This document shows positions 31,743 through 43,280 of a stretch of DNA of 64,000 bases, one piece after another. Origin of the DNA: Symsagittifera roscoffensis (lineage: Eukaryota; Xenacoelomorpha; Acoela; Convolutidae); NCBI RefSeq assembly GCF_963678635.1, contig NC_087066.1, positions 68,211,477 through 68,275,476 of the forward strand, in the 5' to 3' direction. Under the pieces are notes generated by a model. It had not been told where the DNA came from and did not search any database. It saw only the letters and a program-made list of their open reading frames with translations. Made by a program: the position numbers and the translations under genes. Each line of letters starts with the position of its first letter. The first letter of the stretch is position 1.

Positions 31743-31939
31743 CATTTGATCTCACATCTACTCAGGAGTTTTCACCCGACTTTATTCATCCTGTTTTGAC
31801 CAATTGTACTATTTCGGTTGAACACAAATTTGGCGCAGGTCTCGGTAATAACGTCGAATTATTATTTATGGGAGAGCGTGCATCAACAGTTTTTGTGCGT
31901 TCAGATAGAAAATTTACAAAAAAAACTCTTATGATCTAA
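31743..31939 (+). pseudogene. MCP: Major capsid protein, 3' part (element B)
   Basis: Immediately after element C the frame reads FDLTSTQEFSPDFIHPVLTN, then a beta-rich end (VELLFMGERASTVFVRSDRK) and stops at 31,937-31,939. In this capsid lineage the FDLTSTQE block directly follows the SLANYDNH block that ends at 14,210. The two halves are therefore the same gene split by the insertion of element C. Confidence 0.9.
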
Positions 31940-31949
31940 GTTGGCCATA

Positions 31950-32170
31950 CCTAACTTTCAAAAAACGGAACTTTTTAACCGTAGTAAGCATTTGAAATAT
32001 CGGATGAAAGGTATTTTTCCGGCAGATTTTGCATGCTCTTCAGTATTGAATAACGATAAACTGTTCTTGATTATGATTGCTTAACCCTCGGATCAGCATG
32101 GAACCCACTAGTTGCTTTGTGCTCAAGCTGGAGGGCAGATATTCTTCGCAGATCCTCTAGGTTAAAAATT
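31950..32170 (+). pseudogene. PRO: Adenain-like protease remnant (element B)
   Basis: Broken frames give GTH(stop)LLCAQ where GTHW is expected, followed by FFADPLG, the His and Asp regions of a Polinton cysteine protease. Capsid followed by protease is the same order as in element C. The Cys part was not found. Confidence 0.6.
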
Positions 32171-32627
32171 ATTTTTTATTATCCCCTCGTGTACAAGCAT
32201 ATGCGATGTAAAATTGACGCAGGAAATCAACTAATGATGAAAAAAAAACAAAAAAAATAGCCAAATAAGTGTGATGCAGACTTTACTGTACTTATGTTGC
32301 TCATATTATAATTACAAATAGATTCCCAATAGGCTTCAAACTTCATGATTATGATTTGATAAGACTTGCTAAACATATGTTGTTCTAATTTATTTTATTG
32401 ATTTTTTTTTGTAAAATTTAATAATTCACTCTTATCAACAACAGTTTTTCTATTTCTCTTTAAGTTTTGTAAGTTTTGTATATTATTTTTTTAATTTAAA
32501 TTTTCTCAACAAAATATTTTTCCTTCAAGTTTAATAGAAGCGCAAAAAGATTCAGATAAAATCCTTCGAAGTTTTAAGGCATAGCCATTTGGTTTAGCTG
32601 CCATAGCTAAGCGGGCGTTGTTCGTCG

Positions 32628-33104
32628 CTACGCTCCTCGGGAACGCCTCCTGCTGGTGTACTGAATTTTTTTAATGCAAATGAGCAAAAGAAAAACGATA
32701 TTCAAAACTTGAATTGCTCCCCTATGATAAATTTCTACAAACAAATAGTTTGAATCAAATTCCATACAATTATTAGCCTTCAAAATTATGTCAATTAATC
32801 TAGAAAACCGAGCAGCTTTTTCACCATTCAAAATTTTAGTAAAGCGTTCAATTGTTGCGTTAGTAATCAATTCAGTTTGAGTTTCAACAGATTTAGTCTG
32901 CGAGACGAAGCAAACTTGAGGTAATCGTCTGCGAACTGGAACGCCACTAACTTCTAATTTGCTGTTAGAGTTGTAACTCACAGCTATTTTCAATTTTTCT
33001 ATAAGAGGGCCTGACAGTTGATACTCTGAGCAACCTAAAATTAAGTATTTGAATGTAGAGAGAAGGTATGACACAACGAACGCTTTTGCAGTCATCTTGT
33101 TCAT
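32628..33104 (-). CDS. Unrecognised protein, duplicated gene 2 (unit 1)
   Basis: ATG 33,104 (MNKMTAKAFVV). About 158 codons in the open frame, with YLILGCSEYQLSG, RRRLPQVCFVSQT and a helix ATIERFTKILNGEKAARFSR. The copy in unit 2 keeps most of these (LILGCSNYQLSG, RRRLPQVCFGSQT, NVTIERFTNILNGE). Conservation of frame between the copies suggests it was coding at duplication. No family recognised. The last 30 codons may be read-through. Confidence 0.45.
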   Translation of the reverse strand: MNKMTAKAFVVSYLLSTFKYLILGCSEYQLSGPLIEKLKIAVSYNSNSKLEVSGVPVRRRLPQVCFVSQTKSVETQTELITNATIERFTKILNGEKAARFSRLIDIILKANNCMEFDSNYLFVEIYHRGAIQVLNIVFLLLICIKKIQYTSRRRSRGA

Positions 33105-33534
33105 TAAATCGGTAGACTATTTTGTGAATTCGACCAGCACATGATAATGTTTTTTGTTGTCAATCGATAGATTGCAAAAATATTTCGAATGGGAGGCTAC
33201 AGCAAAATTTGCATTTGAAGTGACGCCAGAGAAGTTTGGTTCATGATTCAGGCTGAAAATTTTGTACAGTTTTGCAATTGTGTGAAATAATCAGGGGATT
33301 AATCAGACATTTCTTGAACCATTGTTTTAGAGTTTTATTTAATTAACGAGTTAAAAATGTTACTCAACCAGCCAGTTATCATAATTTTCACTTTCGCATT
33401 CCTTTTGCAAGCAAAAAAGTTTTTTCACATTGGTTTCGCTTTTTCTGCGTCTTTCAGTCACGTCGATTTTTTCCTCTCATCAATTTTTTGATTTTTGTGT
33501 AATTGTCAGCCAAGAGCTCGAATTCACCAGTTGA

Positions 33535-33717
33535 TCAGGTTATTCCTTGTCGATACTTGAAAGTTCCCTCTTCGTTTTTTCTGTTCAACTTGATAGTTAT
33601 ATAAGAACCAGTCTGTGCGAATGTTTTTGCATCGTCTCTAACTAAACGTTTATCTTTCGAGGATATATCCCGAAACTCATCGAAATAGTCAATATTAGTT
33701 TCAAGAGAAACGTACAT
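33535..33717 (-). CDS. PC4-like candidate, duplicated gene 1 (unit 1)
   Basis: ATG 33,717. The frame runs through YFDEFRDISSKDKRLVR and SYITIKLNRKNEEGTFKYR to a TGA where the sequence resumes as STGEFELLADNYTKIKKL. Strands followed by GxFKxRxGI and a helix recall the PC4/SUB1 fold. The stop lies just before the helix, so the copy is probably broken. Confidence 0.4.
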   Translation of the reverse strand: MYVSLETNIDYFDEFRDISSKDKRLVRDDAKTFAQTGSYITIKLNRKNEEGTFKYRQGIT

Positions 33718-34148
33718 AATAAATGAAAACCAATCAATTGGCTTTTAGTGTGGAACGCTGAAGAATGACTAATCAGAGTATACGAGACAGAACATGCGTT
33801 CCCAAATTAAAAAATTCATGTGACAATTTTACGAGCGCTTTAAGCCATAATGTTAAATAAAAACGGCCATGGATATAAAATATTCAACGATAAACCACTT
33901 TTTGTGGGGTATTTAGCTGCTCCCCTCCCCCCCCCCCCCGCCACTGGTATACTCTAAAAGTTTTCTAGGGTTTTTTATTATGACGGTTAAATAAATTACT
34001 GCTATAAACCATGTCAAGGAAACTTTAACAGCATGACAAAGAATTTTTGTGTTGTAGCATTTTTTAATTTACAAGAGAGCAAAAAAAAGCCAATATTTAA
34101 AACTTGAATTTCTTCTCCATGATTAATTTCGCAAACAAAGTGTTTGAA

Positions 34149-34480
34149 TCAATTTCCATACCCACTTAAAATAATGTCAACTATTCTAGAAAACTCAGCA
34201 GCATTTTCACCATTCAAAATATTAGTAAAGCGTTCAATTGTTACATTAGTAATCTTGTCAGTTTGAGTTTGAAAGATGTAGTCTGCGAGCCGAAGCAAAC
34301 TTGAGGCAATCGTCTGCGAACTGAAACACCACCAACATCTAGATTGTTGATGGAGGTATATTTCACAGCTATTTTCAGTTTTTCTATCAGAAGGCCAGAC
34401 AGTTGATAGTTGGAGCAACCCAAAATTAAACATTCGAATGTAGAGAGAAGGCAAGGGACAAAGAAGGCTTTTGAAGTCAT
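34149..34480 (-). pseudogene. Unrecognised protein, duplicated gene 2 (unit 2), frameshifted
   Basis: ATG 34,480 (MTSKAFFVPCLLSTFE). The frame breaks near 34,260-34,290 and the homologous end (TNVTIERFTNILNGENAAEFS) is in another frame ending at 34,149. It matches the unit 1 gene over most of its length. Function unknown. Confidence 0.45.
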
Positions 34481-34865
34481 CTTGTTCAGTAAATCGGTAG
34501 ACTCTTTTGTGAGCTCGACCAGCTCATGATAACACTTTTCGTTGCATATCGAAAGATTCTAAAAATCTAATTTTTTCGAATGGGAGGATACCGCAAAATT
34601 TGCATTTGAAGCGAAGCCAGAGAAGATGGGTTCATGATTCAGGATGAAAAATTTGTAATTTTTACGGAATTGTTTGAAATAACCAGGAGATTGCTCATAC
34701 ATTGCTTCAATCATTACTTTGAAGTATCAATTAATTAACGAGTTAAAATTTGTTATACAACCCGACAGTTATCATTGTTTTCACTTTCCTATTCCTTTTC
34801 CGAGCATGAAAAGTTTTAAGATTTGTTTCACTTTTTGTAAGTTTTTCAGTCACATCGCAATTTTT

Positions 34866-35108
34866 TCATTTCGTCAAACTTTTGATTTTTGTAAATCTCC
34901 GCCCAGGACTCGAATTCACCAGTTGAAAAAATATTCCTTGTCGATACTTGAAAGTTCCCTCTTCGTCTTTTTTGTACAATTTAATAGTTATATAAGTACC
35001 GGTCTGTGCGAATGTTTTTGCACCGAATCTAACTAAACGTTTATCTTTTGAAGATACATCCCGAAAATCATCGAAATAGTCAACATCCGTTTCAAGAGAA
35101 GCGTACAT
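34866..35108 (-). pseudogene. PC4-like candidate, duplicated gene 1 (unit 2)
   Basis: ATG 35,108. It keeps YFDDFRDVSSKDKRLVR and TYITIKLYKKDEEGTFKYR, then the frame drifts after RQGIFF; the helix STGEFESWAEIYK is in another frame, so one frameshift is present. Being the better of two copies up to that point, it supports a real ancestral gene with a PC4-like domain. Confidence 0.4.
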
Positions 35109-35430
35109 TATAAATGAATAACAACCAACTGGTTTTTAGAGTGGAACGTTGAAGAATGACTGATCACAGTATACGAGACAGATTATGCGTTCCCAAAGTA
35201 AAAGTGTAGCTGATAACTTTTACGAGTGCCTTAAGCCATAATGATAAATTTAATTAACAAGGATATAATATCTTCAACGTTAAACCACTTTTTTATGGGT
35301 ATTTAGTTGCTTTTTCCCCCGGGTAAACTCTAGAAGTTTTCTAGGGTTTTTTATTATGACGGTTAATTAAATGACTGCTATAACCCATGTTAATGAATCT
35401 TTAACAGCATGAGAAAGAATGTCTAGCAAA

Positions 35431-35799
35431 CTAACCAAAAAACTTGAACCTGAGTGCTTTCGCCGTAGCTCCTATAATAAATCTATCACATAAATCTGAA
35501 AAACCGGGTTTTCATATGCCTTCTTAACATATCCTCAGGCGTCATGCGTGAACCAGAAAATAAATTTTTTTAGCATCGCCTGAAATATTATTAGCTTTGA
35601 ACTAAATGAGATTTTCTTGATCTCATTCTCAATATTAACCTTTTCATACTTTTCATTCTCACAGTTTCACTTCGGAAATTCAGTCATATTGTTTTAACAA
35701 ATTTGAAAACATCTTCTAGTTGTGACTAGTCCTTTACTAGTGTCTGATCAAAGAGTGACTAAAGAACAATTATGAATCAAACATACACGAGAGAATCGA
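35431..35799. other. Intergenic, no gene seen
   Basis: AT-rich DNA right of element B. I could not find the TIR of element B here. Confidence 0.35.
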
Positions 35800-35814
35800 T
35801 TGCAGTCATCCATC

Positions 35815-35851
<37 letters not shown>

Positions 35852-36318
35852 TCTCTCCGTCTAAAGCCATCCCGTTCAATGACTTGGCTTCCCAAAACAA
35901 CGACGGCAATCAAAACGAGGAATGGAGTACAAAAAGTCACATATTGCTACCGAACTACCACCTTGATCATATCGATTTTTTCCGACAGAACCAAAAAAGA
36001 ATGTACGAGAGTTGCACTATTAACGAGAGCTATCCAGCAATAAAAAAGACTGAGATAAACGACACAACCTCGCTCGAACAGTCTCCCAGAAAAATTTTCT
36101 TCGCGTATGACTGCGAGTCAACCCCGTTGTATGGAAATCGAGGGAGATGTATTCGTGATTATGCAGAGAGCGAATCGTATTGGGACATTTCGATAGCAAT
36201 GTCTCCCGTAACATTTGTTAGGGGAGCAGTTTCAACTCCAGAACAACCAACTTCCTGCTCGGATGCTCGAATTTTATCGACGCAGTGTGCGGAGTTAATT
36301 GATCTACAATTGCTCTAG
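35800..36318 (+). CDS. Unrecognised ORF after a (GA)n tract
   Basis: The open frame (about 172 codons) starts inside a GAGA repeat (RERERE) without ATG and ends at TAG 36,316. Beyond the repeat it has normal composition, with SHILLPNYHLDHIDFF, FFAYDCESTPLYGNRG, and SYWDISIAMSP. A possible donor TAG|TGAGT follows. It could be an exon or a retroelement gag fragment; I recognise neither. Confidence 0.3.
35818..35849. repeat. (GA)n microsatellite
   Basis: About 15 GA units. A shorter AG tract sits at 37,062-37,079. Confidence 0.9.
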
Positions 36319-36458
36319 TGAGTCCAGATCTTATTCAAGGAAGCCCTTTAAAAGCAGCTTGCTATGACCCACAAAAGAGAAAAATACAGCTTCGAGAGTT
36401 CTAGTAACTTGAACAAAAAACTTTCTTCTGTATCGATTAGTATTCCAAAGGTTTTTTT

Positions 36459-37045
36459 ATTTTCATTCTTGTATGATTTGATTTTAACTCGTTTCAACAT
36501 AACTCTGTATATATTTCGTCTAAATTTTTTTTTGCCTAGTAGATTTAATAAAATTTGCTCTGCAAAATTTTCAGCAAAATGTTCTAAAAAAATTGAAAAA
36601 ACTTTTAAATTATCATGAATCGAACATAATTTTTTGCAAAAACAGTTTATAATTATTTTCATTTTTGTATGATTTGATTTTAACTCGTTTCAACATAACT
36701 GTGTGTATATATTTCGTCTAAATTTTTTTTTGCCTAGTAGATTTAATAAAATTTGCTCTGCAAAATTTGCATCAAAATGTTCTAAAAAAATTGAAAAAAC
36801 TTTTAAATTATCATGAATCGAACATAATTTTTTGCAAAAACAGTTTATAATTATTTTCATTTTTGTATGATTTGATTTTAACTCGTTTCAACATAACTGT
36901 GTGTATATATTTCGTCTCAAATTTTATTTTGCCTAGTAGATTTAAAAAAATTTGCTCTGCAAAATTTTCAGCAAAATGTTCTAAAGAAATTGAAAAAACT
37001 TTTAAAATATCATGAATCGAATAGAATTTTTTGCAAAAACTGTTT
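36459..37045. repeat. Three tandem copies of a 197-bp repeat
   Basis: Starts at 36,459, 36,655 and 36,853, each beginning ATTTTCATT[CT]TTGTATG and containing TTTAACTCGTTTCAACATAA, GCCTAGTAGATTTAA and ATCATGAATCGAA. Copies 2 and 3 are most alike. It is satellite-like; no coding potential. Confidence 0.9.
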
Positions 37046-37780
37046 TTTTTTCTGAAAAAAAATGAGAGAGAGAGAGAGATAAATCCACTTGCTCTTTATT
37101 GAACCCCATTTGCAATACCGTTTTGAGTATATTGCTTTCTTTTCAAAAGAAAGGTAAATATGGAAGGGTCCAACCATTTCATGTTGGAAGTCCAACCATT
37201 TTTGTTTGCCTTTTCGAAATGAGTAGTTTTTTTGAAAAAAAAAGAGCTGATTGGTTCATTACCTATCGACGTTGGTGGTTTAACCAAAGATCACAAGAAC
37301 CGAATCTATCTGATTATTGTGCACCCTATGTACATTAAAACGACTCGGTCGTTCTCAAGTAGCATTAACCATCTCTCCAAGTTTGAACCAAAGGCTGCGA
37401 GTGTAACTGAAAAAATGGAAACGCTTCTAAAAAAACCAAGAGCATAAATTAAAAAAAGAAAGTTTTTCTTGACAAAAATTGACTGGGCAGGCTAACATAC
37501 AGTTATCTTAGAAAACAGTTATTTGGCACTTGCAAACATCCCTAAAATATAATATTTTGATTGGTAAAACGAAAACGAATGAAATGTGGCTCCAGCCATG
37601 ATAGACTAGGAGCCGCTCTAGGATAGAAAAGAGGAGGAGGTATGAATATCATTATCTTTCGCCTTCAGATATCTGCACTCCTAAGAAAAAAATCAACGAA
37701 GAATTTAGAGCTTCTTTCAGTTGTTTGTACAGTAGATTAGGACACACATCTAGCGAAAAATTAGCAAAAAATTTATAATA
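37046..37780. other. Non-coding, small diverged repeats
   Basis: Contains a short AG repeat and an imperfect palindrome GGTCCAACCATTTCATGTTGG (37,169-37,190; core TCCAACCA repeated). Short plus-strand frames near 37,232-37,447 carry no motif I know. Confidence 0.35.
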
Positions 37781-37789
37781 GCAACTCAT

Positions 37790-39660
37790 CATAAAAACCT
37801 ATTCTCGGACCTTGGTAAGAATAAGTCAAATAAAACATATCGATCTAGATTGAACCGTTGGGTGGATAGCTTGTTGACCTACCAGTTTAAATAATTTCAC
37901 ATTCCGGGCAAAGACATTGGCAGATTAGCTTATCTTTTCACAGAACCAAATGGCGCCTAATGGCCTGGATTCGAATTAGAAGAAAAGATTTTGGCTATGG
38001 CAATCGATACTCTTCACAGTGCAGTAGGCTTGGAGAAAGCTTTCCTCTCAACAAGAACAAAAACGTTCTAGAACATTTTAGAACGTTGAGAACAAATGAA
38101 AGTATCAACACTTTATCCAACGGTTTCTCTAGCATCAAATGGTCGAAAACAAACAGAGCTCTAGTGGAACAAACTTTAGCGACTGACAAAAATGCAAAAC
38201 AACAGCTTTTCAAGGTAAGCAAATAGTTTCATTCAATTTGAATTCGGAAATCAGCTTGCAATAAATCTCAAAAAAGAAACAAAAAGGATGCACTCCAACG
38301 TGAAATGAGCAACAACACAAAACCTACGACTGCTGGTCAATCGCATCTGAAAAATGATGGAGGAGAGAGAAACGCGAAGAAATTTTAACAAATCCACGCT
38401 GGAACAGATCAATGAGCAACACCAAAGGAGTGTCAGAAGAAGAAGCGGTGACAGACACCCTCCAAAGGACACGAAAAATAATCAGAGGAATCAGAAAGAA
38501 TCAGGATAGCTCGGAGAGTGAAACGAGACAATCGCAATCCAGAGTCAAATGGGACGTATTCAACAAGTAACAAAGTGAGGTGAGGTGGACAACCCATCGC
38601 CGTCTTTCTGCTAATTGTTTGGGGGAGGAGATTGAGGGAACCACACAGTAGTAACCGCGAATTAGGGGTTACCACAGCAAAGTGATCGCAAACATGGTCA
38701 TCTACATTGACAGACTTAAAAGAATGGTGGAGAAGGGTGACAAGCACGAACCCATTTTGGAAACAGATGGCAGTGGTCGACGAACGACTGCATCTTATTC
38801 GACAATCGTCTTGCAGTTTTAATGCAACTACGTCCAGCTGTCATGAGGAGATTACACAGAGGGCACCCAGGCCAAGAAGTATTGTTGGTTGTCTCGCGAT
38901 ACCTGTGTTATACTAAATCTTGCAGAAAAATTTCGTAACTGCAGTAGATATGGTAAGAACGATTTATACCTAATTAAAAAAAATTTATACTTTTTTAAAG
39001 CTCTAGCAGCCGAGCCGAGAACTACAACTAGATTACGCGGGCCAAATAAAAAACCATAAGGGTAAAAAATATACATTCTGGTAGCAAAAGACCAATTTTC
39101 GAAACTTCTTTAGGTAAAAGTCACTAATTCAACTAGTGGAAAATTAACGATGAAAATTCCAAGAAACTAAATAGACACCAGAACCTGCCTACCAAAATCA
39201 ATAATTTTGAACTAACACTTGGGGTTCAAAGATAAAAAAAATGTTCCGAGTAAATATTTTGTGCGGACCATTTAAACGAACACTTCAAGCAAAAAAGCGA
39301 GTAATTGATTGATGTTAATCGACGAAAAGAAATTTCAATCAGAATTTGTCTCAGTGCGATATTTCGCGATCGCGATCTCAGAAGATACAAACAAGAAACA
39401 ATTCTATTATCGCCATTCCAAGCACAATTTAGGAGACTACCGAAAAGTGAATTTGAAATTTTTAGGGACAAATTTAGAAAAAACTCTGACCGTTTAGATT
39501 AATAACACTTGGAAAGATCCGCCCTGACGGTATCCCAACTGAATAAAAAGATTGCAAAAAAACCACAAAATCGTCAAAAGGGAGTTTTACGTCGGGACAC
39601 AAGCCCCATATTCAAACAACAACTGTCAACAGCTAGGGAGAAAGAACGAACGTAAGTGTT
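37790..39660 (+). mobile_element. Ty3/gypsy retrotransposon pol remnant
   Basis: Broken frames in order: RNase H-to-integrase linker NKTYRSRLNRWVDSLL then FHIPGKDIGRLAYLF (about 37,830-37,945); the integrase zinc-finger start LRPAVMRRLHRGHPGQE (about 38,825-38,875); KNLYFFKALAAEPRTTTRL (about 38,975); YILVAKDQFSK (about 39,073); and the end of the integrase LLSPFQAQFRRLPKSEF with KNSDRLD (39,395-39,500). Many stops and shifts; no LTR identified. The order and spacing fit an old Ty3/gypsy insertion. Confidence 0.7.
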
Positions 39661-42270
39661 CAATAAACGAGTAGAAGCAAACGCGAAAAGGAATGAGAAA
39701 CGATTGGTATGGGACTTAACGACATCAAAGGAATAGTAGATCTCTTTGGACAATCAAACCACTAACTTATTGATGTGTTACTGGGAGAGAGGGTTCATCG
39801 AAGAAAAAGAAGAAAAATAACACCAAACTCCCTCAAGAAGCGGATCTCAGGAAAAAAGAGAGACGAGAAAGGGGAAAATCGCTCACCAAACTACTCAAGG
39901 GAAGAACAACGTCCGAAACGTCCAAAAAAAATCTCCAACGAACCAACACAGGGATCTAGCAAAAGCACAGCAGCAGAGAAAAAACAGCTCAAAGTAAGCC
40001 AGCAGGAACGAATAGAGCGAATAGAGGAGAGTGACTAGCATTTGGATAAAAAATGCAGCAACAAGCCGATGCCGTTTTTCCGGACAAATCTTTTTAACAG
40101 AGCCAAAAGAAAAGAATATCACTTCAAAGCAGACGGAAACAGGATGAGTTCAGTCTAGCGGTGAAACGGCTTGAATTAACGCAGGAGGCCAAAATCAACA
40201 GCTGGTCCCACGACTCAAGACAAAGTCATGATGAAAAAATCACAAAAAGCGAAAACTCACTGTGAAAGAAGCGAGGAGAGAGGAAGCTGCGACGGCAGCT
40301 AAAGAAAATCAAAAGACGATCAAAGAGAAGATATAGAAAGAGTTGAAACCAGCTCGGAGGTAAGATGGCCAGTCTAGCTATACGCCAAAGAAACTGACAA
40401 CTAAAGTAGGAAAACACATTCCAAAGTCGGGACCTCTCACCAATTGATAGGGAAAAACTACCAAAAAATGTACTGAAGCGAGACGTCCACAAATTGAAGG
40501 ACGAAGTTCGACTGAAAAATCAACCATCATGCGAAATAAGCGATGAAAATTAGGACCCGCTCAAGCGAGCGTTGCTTGAATGAAGCATGGAAGACCACGG
40601 AGTCAAAAGGAAATTACGTCAAACAAAGAGTAAAGAACCGCAAAGATTTGGAGACCCTATTAAACACTCAGTATGGAAAGTTTTCGAAGAGGAATAAAGC
40701 AGTGATGGCGGAGGCGGAGTACAGAGAACGATAAAAGAATTTTAAGACCGTCCTATGGAAACAAGGCAGGTTTTTCTAGAGCGACACTTTTTCCGGAGGA
40801 AATTTGGGTACGGAAAAGCTTGATAAAAGGCTTTCGTGGAACCCGAGCTTACAAATCGAGCTAGACTAGGATTGAAAGGAAACTAAATACAAATTTGTAT
40901 CAGAACTAAAACAAAAATTTTCTTTGTAGTCAATAATCAAAGTTATATTGGCTTTTCACTGAAAACTGATTTCTAAGAGCAAACATTTTGAAGACACTGA
41001 TCAAACAAAGTATCCAACGACTATACCAATTTAAGATATTATAGAAAATAAATCTTGCCATTGTTACTAAAATTATTTACTTAAATTAGTTTGAAAAAAA
41101 AAACAAATTTCTGACAAGCAGGAAACGTAGTACTGCGCTAACAGAAACCTTGAGCTGTTTTTTCAATGTTAAATTTTATGATGTGTTTTTTATGTCAAAG
41201 TCACTAAAGACCGAAGCGTACGTAAGCATTTAACAGAGCTAGCAATAAGGCAGCAGAAAACAATATAAAGATCAGAAGTAATTCAAATGTTTTTACTACA
41301 ATTGTTTAACTAAAAGAAATTCCGTCAATTTATCACACCGTTAAAAAAGTTCAGAAAAAAACTCAATTTCAGTGTTACCTGCGGTCCACGAACAAAGTAT
41401 CTTGCGACTAAACAGGAAGAACAAAACGTTCCGACCACATTTCATATGAGAAATTACTTGAAAAATTTTGAAACTTCCAAATAAATCCAAAAAAAATTCT
41501 ATCAGGGTGAAGTTATTGATCAAGCAAAAATTATGAATTCAAAACAAATTAGCGAGCTATTCATAGTGGGTCAAAATAGGACAAAATAGCCAATAATTGA
41601 AGTTTTATCCGCTTTTCACTGAAAACTGATTTCCAAGAGCATAAAATATAAAGGCACTGATCAAACAAAGTCTCCACCGATTATACAAAATTAAAATATT
41701 ATAGAATAATATCATATTTTAGATTGAATTGTTCAATGATCCTTGTAGAATTGTCTTTTCTGCAAAATCTATCTTTAAACCACGATGTGTTCTCTCCTCT
41801 ATAAACACTTTATGTGATGATATTAACTTGGTCCGGAATGTTTTTAACTAGTTTTTTAGAAATAAAAACACAACTTTAAAGGTTTTAATATATGCAAAAC
41901 ACTTCGACACTGTCTAAATTTCTTTTACGCAACTTAAAAAAATTTCTTGCAACATTCAAGTCTCTTTTCGGGCTCATAAGACTTTTCAGCTGAGAAGTCT
42001 TTTTCGTGCGTCAAACTTTGTTTTTAAGTTTTTTGTTGACAAAGTTTTGCTTCTCAGACCTTTGCTGAACATCATAAAGCGTATTTTTAAAATCGATATT
42101 TAAACTCGATAATTTTAAGCTAGACTTTTAAACTCAAAAATCTGTTAGTTTTTCAAAAAACTTAAGGTCAGCTAAATGAATTTCCCAAGCTGTCCCAACT
42201 CGCAACAAAGACCATATTTCGGCCAAATTGTCTTCGTCCTAATCAAAGTTATGAAAAAACGGGTCAAAAA
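39661..42270. other. Decayed DNA with charged low-complexity frames and a 120-bp direct repeat
   Basis: Up to about 40,740 the plus strand is rich in Lys/Arg/Glu frames (such as SGKKRDEKGENR), possibly the tail of the upstream retroelement, but nothing is recognisable. A 120-bp segment at 40,930-41,050 reappears at 41,585-41,705 (TTTTCACTGAAAACTGATTT core). No gene. Confidence 0.4.
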
Positions 42271-42274
42271 GGTT

Positions 42275-42445
42275 TGTTTGACCAAAAAAGTTACGCTTTT
42301 TTGCCACGCGGTAAGAACCACCCCACTAAAAAGTTAGTACATATTGCGGCTAATGGCGCTTTTAGAACAATTTGGGTCAGACAGTTAAAAACTGATGTCT
42401 GAAGAAGTAGTAACAAAGGGGACCCTTTGGGTCGTCAGTGGGCAA
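42275..42445 (+). mobile_element. Fragment of the hAT-like MITE family
   Basis: TTTTAGAACAATTTGGGTC and AAAGGGGACCCTTTGGGTCG align with 7,573-7,645. Ends are missing. Another fragment of the same block is at 45,294-45,365 (GCCAAAAATGGATTTCTCGA). Confidence 0.55.
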
Positions 42446-42701
42446 GTAATTTGGAAACCTTGTATAATCATTGAACATCTTGCCTGATGTTGCATGGTAA
42501 TTTGGCCAAATCTTACAGGATTTTGGCAAGAACTTGCATCTTGGCAAGGCTTTCCACATTCAAAACACTGGGCCATTGGAAGTAAAGTTTGTCAATGTTG
42601 CTTCTTGCAATTAGTCCCCGCTGCGTAAGTGATAAACACACACCGTAAATAGCATCAAATAGTCAATTTTTGCAATTTTTCAAACAGCTGAAAACACTCA
42701 C

Positions 42702-43280
42702 TTTGCCACAAACGGATTACTTGCCTGTGAACAAGTAAAGCTGAGCAGTATTTTCCGGAGTAAAATGAAACATGTTTTTGTTTCTGATGAAGAGCTAGCC
42801 TCTTAGTCTTTTTCGTTTTCCTTAGCTGCTTCAAACCTCTTCCGTCAACTTGATTTTGCTGTTCAACCAGAACTTTGTCCAGTTTTCTAATTCTGAGGTA
42901 AGTATCGTCGTCGGTTTTAACCAAATAAACTGCATTTGGGCAGAAACAGGACGCAATTTTAAAGCCAATTAGTAACTTGTAGGTTAGATTGGAATAATGC
43001 TCAATAACATTTGCAGAAAGGAGGTCTTCGAATTTACGACTTTCGGATTCTATCGCATTTTGCTCAGAGACATTTTCGGGCTTGCCGACTAGAAAGAAGT
43101 AAGACCAGTTTGCATACAAGGAATGACCTGCAGAGTAATTCTCTACGGACAAATAGGTTTCTCTGATTGCCTGGCGCTGATCGGCAGAACCAACTCTACT
43201 CAGAATCATGAGGAGGCGCAAATTGGGTTTGGAGTGGTTGCAAATTGGAACCAGGTGAGAGAAATTTAGGAGCAGCTGGT
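42702..43280 (-). CDS. Beta-1,3-galactosyltransferase (GT31), exon 2, catalytic core
   Basis: This exon would carry most of a Golgi glycosyltransferase domain transferring Gal or a related sugar from UDP-sugar. It has RLLMILSRVGSADQRQAIRE (the RRxAIRxTW-like start), FFLVGKPE, ESRKFEDLL, SNLTYKLLIGFK, CPNAVYLVKTDDDTYLR with the metal-binding DDD, and a FYSGKYCSALLVHRQVIRLW end. Donor GTGAGT follows at 42,701. Acceptor CTGCAG ends at 43,281 (an alternative ACCAG 5 nt on). An in-frame TGA lies just before the ATG at 43,293, so translation must enter by splicing. The next exon by phase and homology is 8,680-8,831. Confidence 0.8.

Larger units (their letters stand above)
32660..35425. repeat. Tandem duplication, about 1.4-kb unit, two copies
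   Basis: Unit 1 runs about 32,660-34,050 and unit 2 about 34,060-35,425. Shared landmarks are the two minus-strand genes, TTTTCTAGGGTTTTTTATTATGACGG (33,960 and 35,334; written here as one 20-base core TCTAGGGTTTTTTATTATGA), and AACAGCATGA blocks at their right ends. The copies have diverged by small changes and one C-run. Duplication predates much of the decay. Confidence 0.8.
31743..35430. mobile_element. Element B, right portion
   Basis: It carries the capsid end, protease remnant and then a tandemly duplicated pair of minus-strand genes. The right boundary near 35.4 kb is set by the end of the duplication, not by a recognised TIR, so it is approximate. Confidence 0.5.

Noticed and set aside
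35800-35860. Arg-Glu repeat protein (RERERE)
   Set aside because: It is a translated GA microsatellite; only the part after it could be coding.
39775-40740. Lys/Arg/Glu-rich frames as a chromatin protein gene
   Set aside because: Low complexity, no domain, many stops on either side; better explained as decayed retroelement or repeat sequence.
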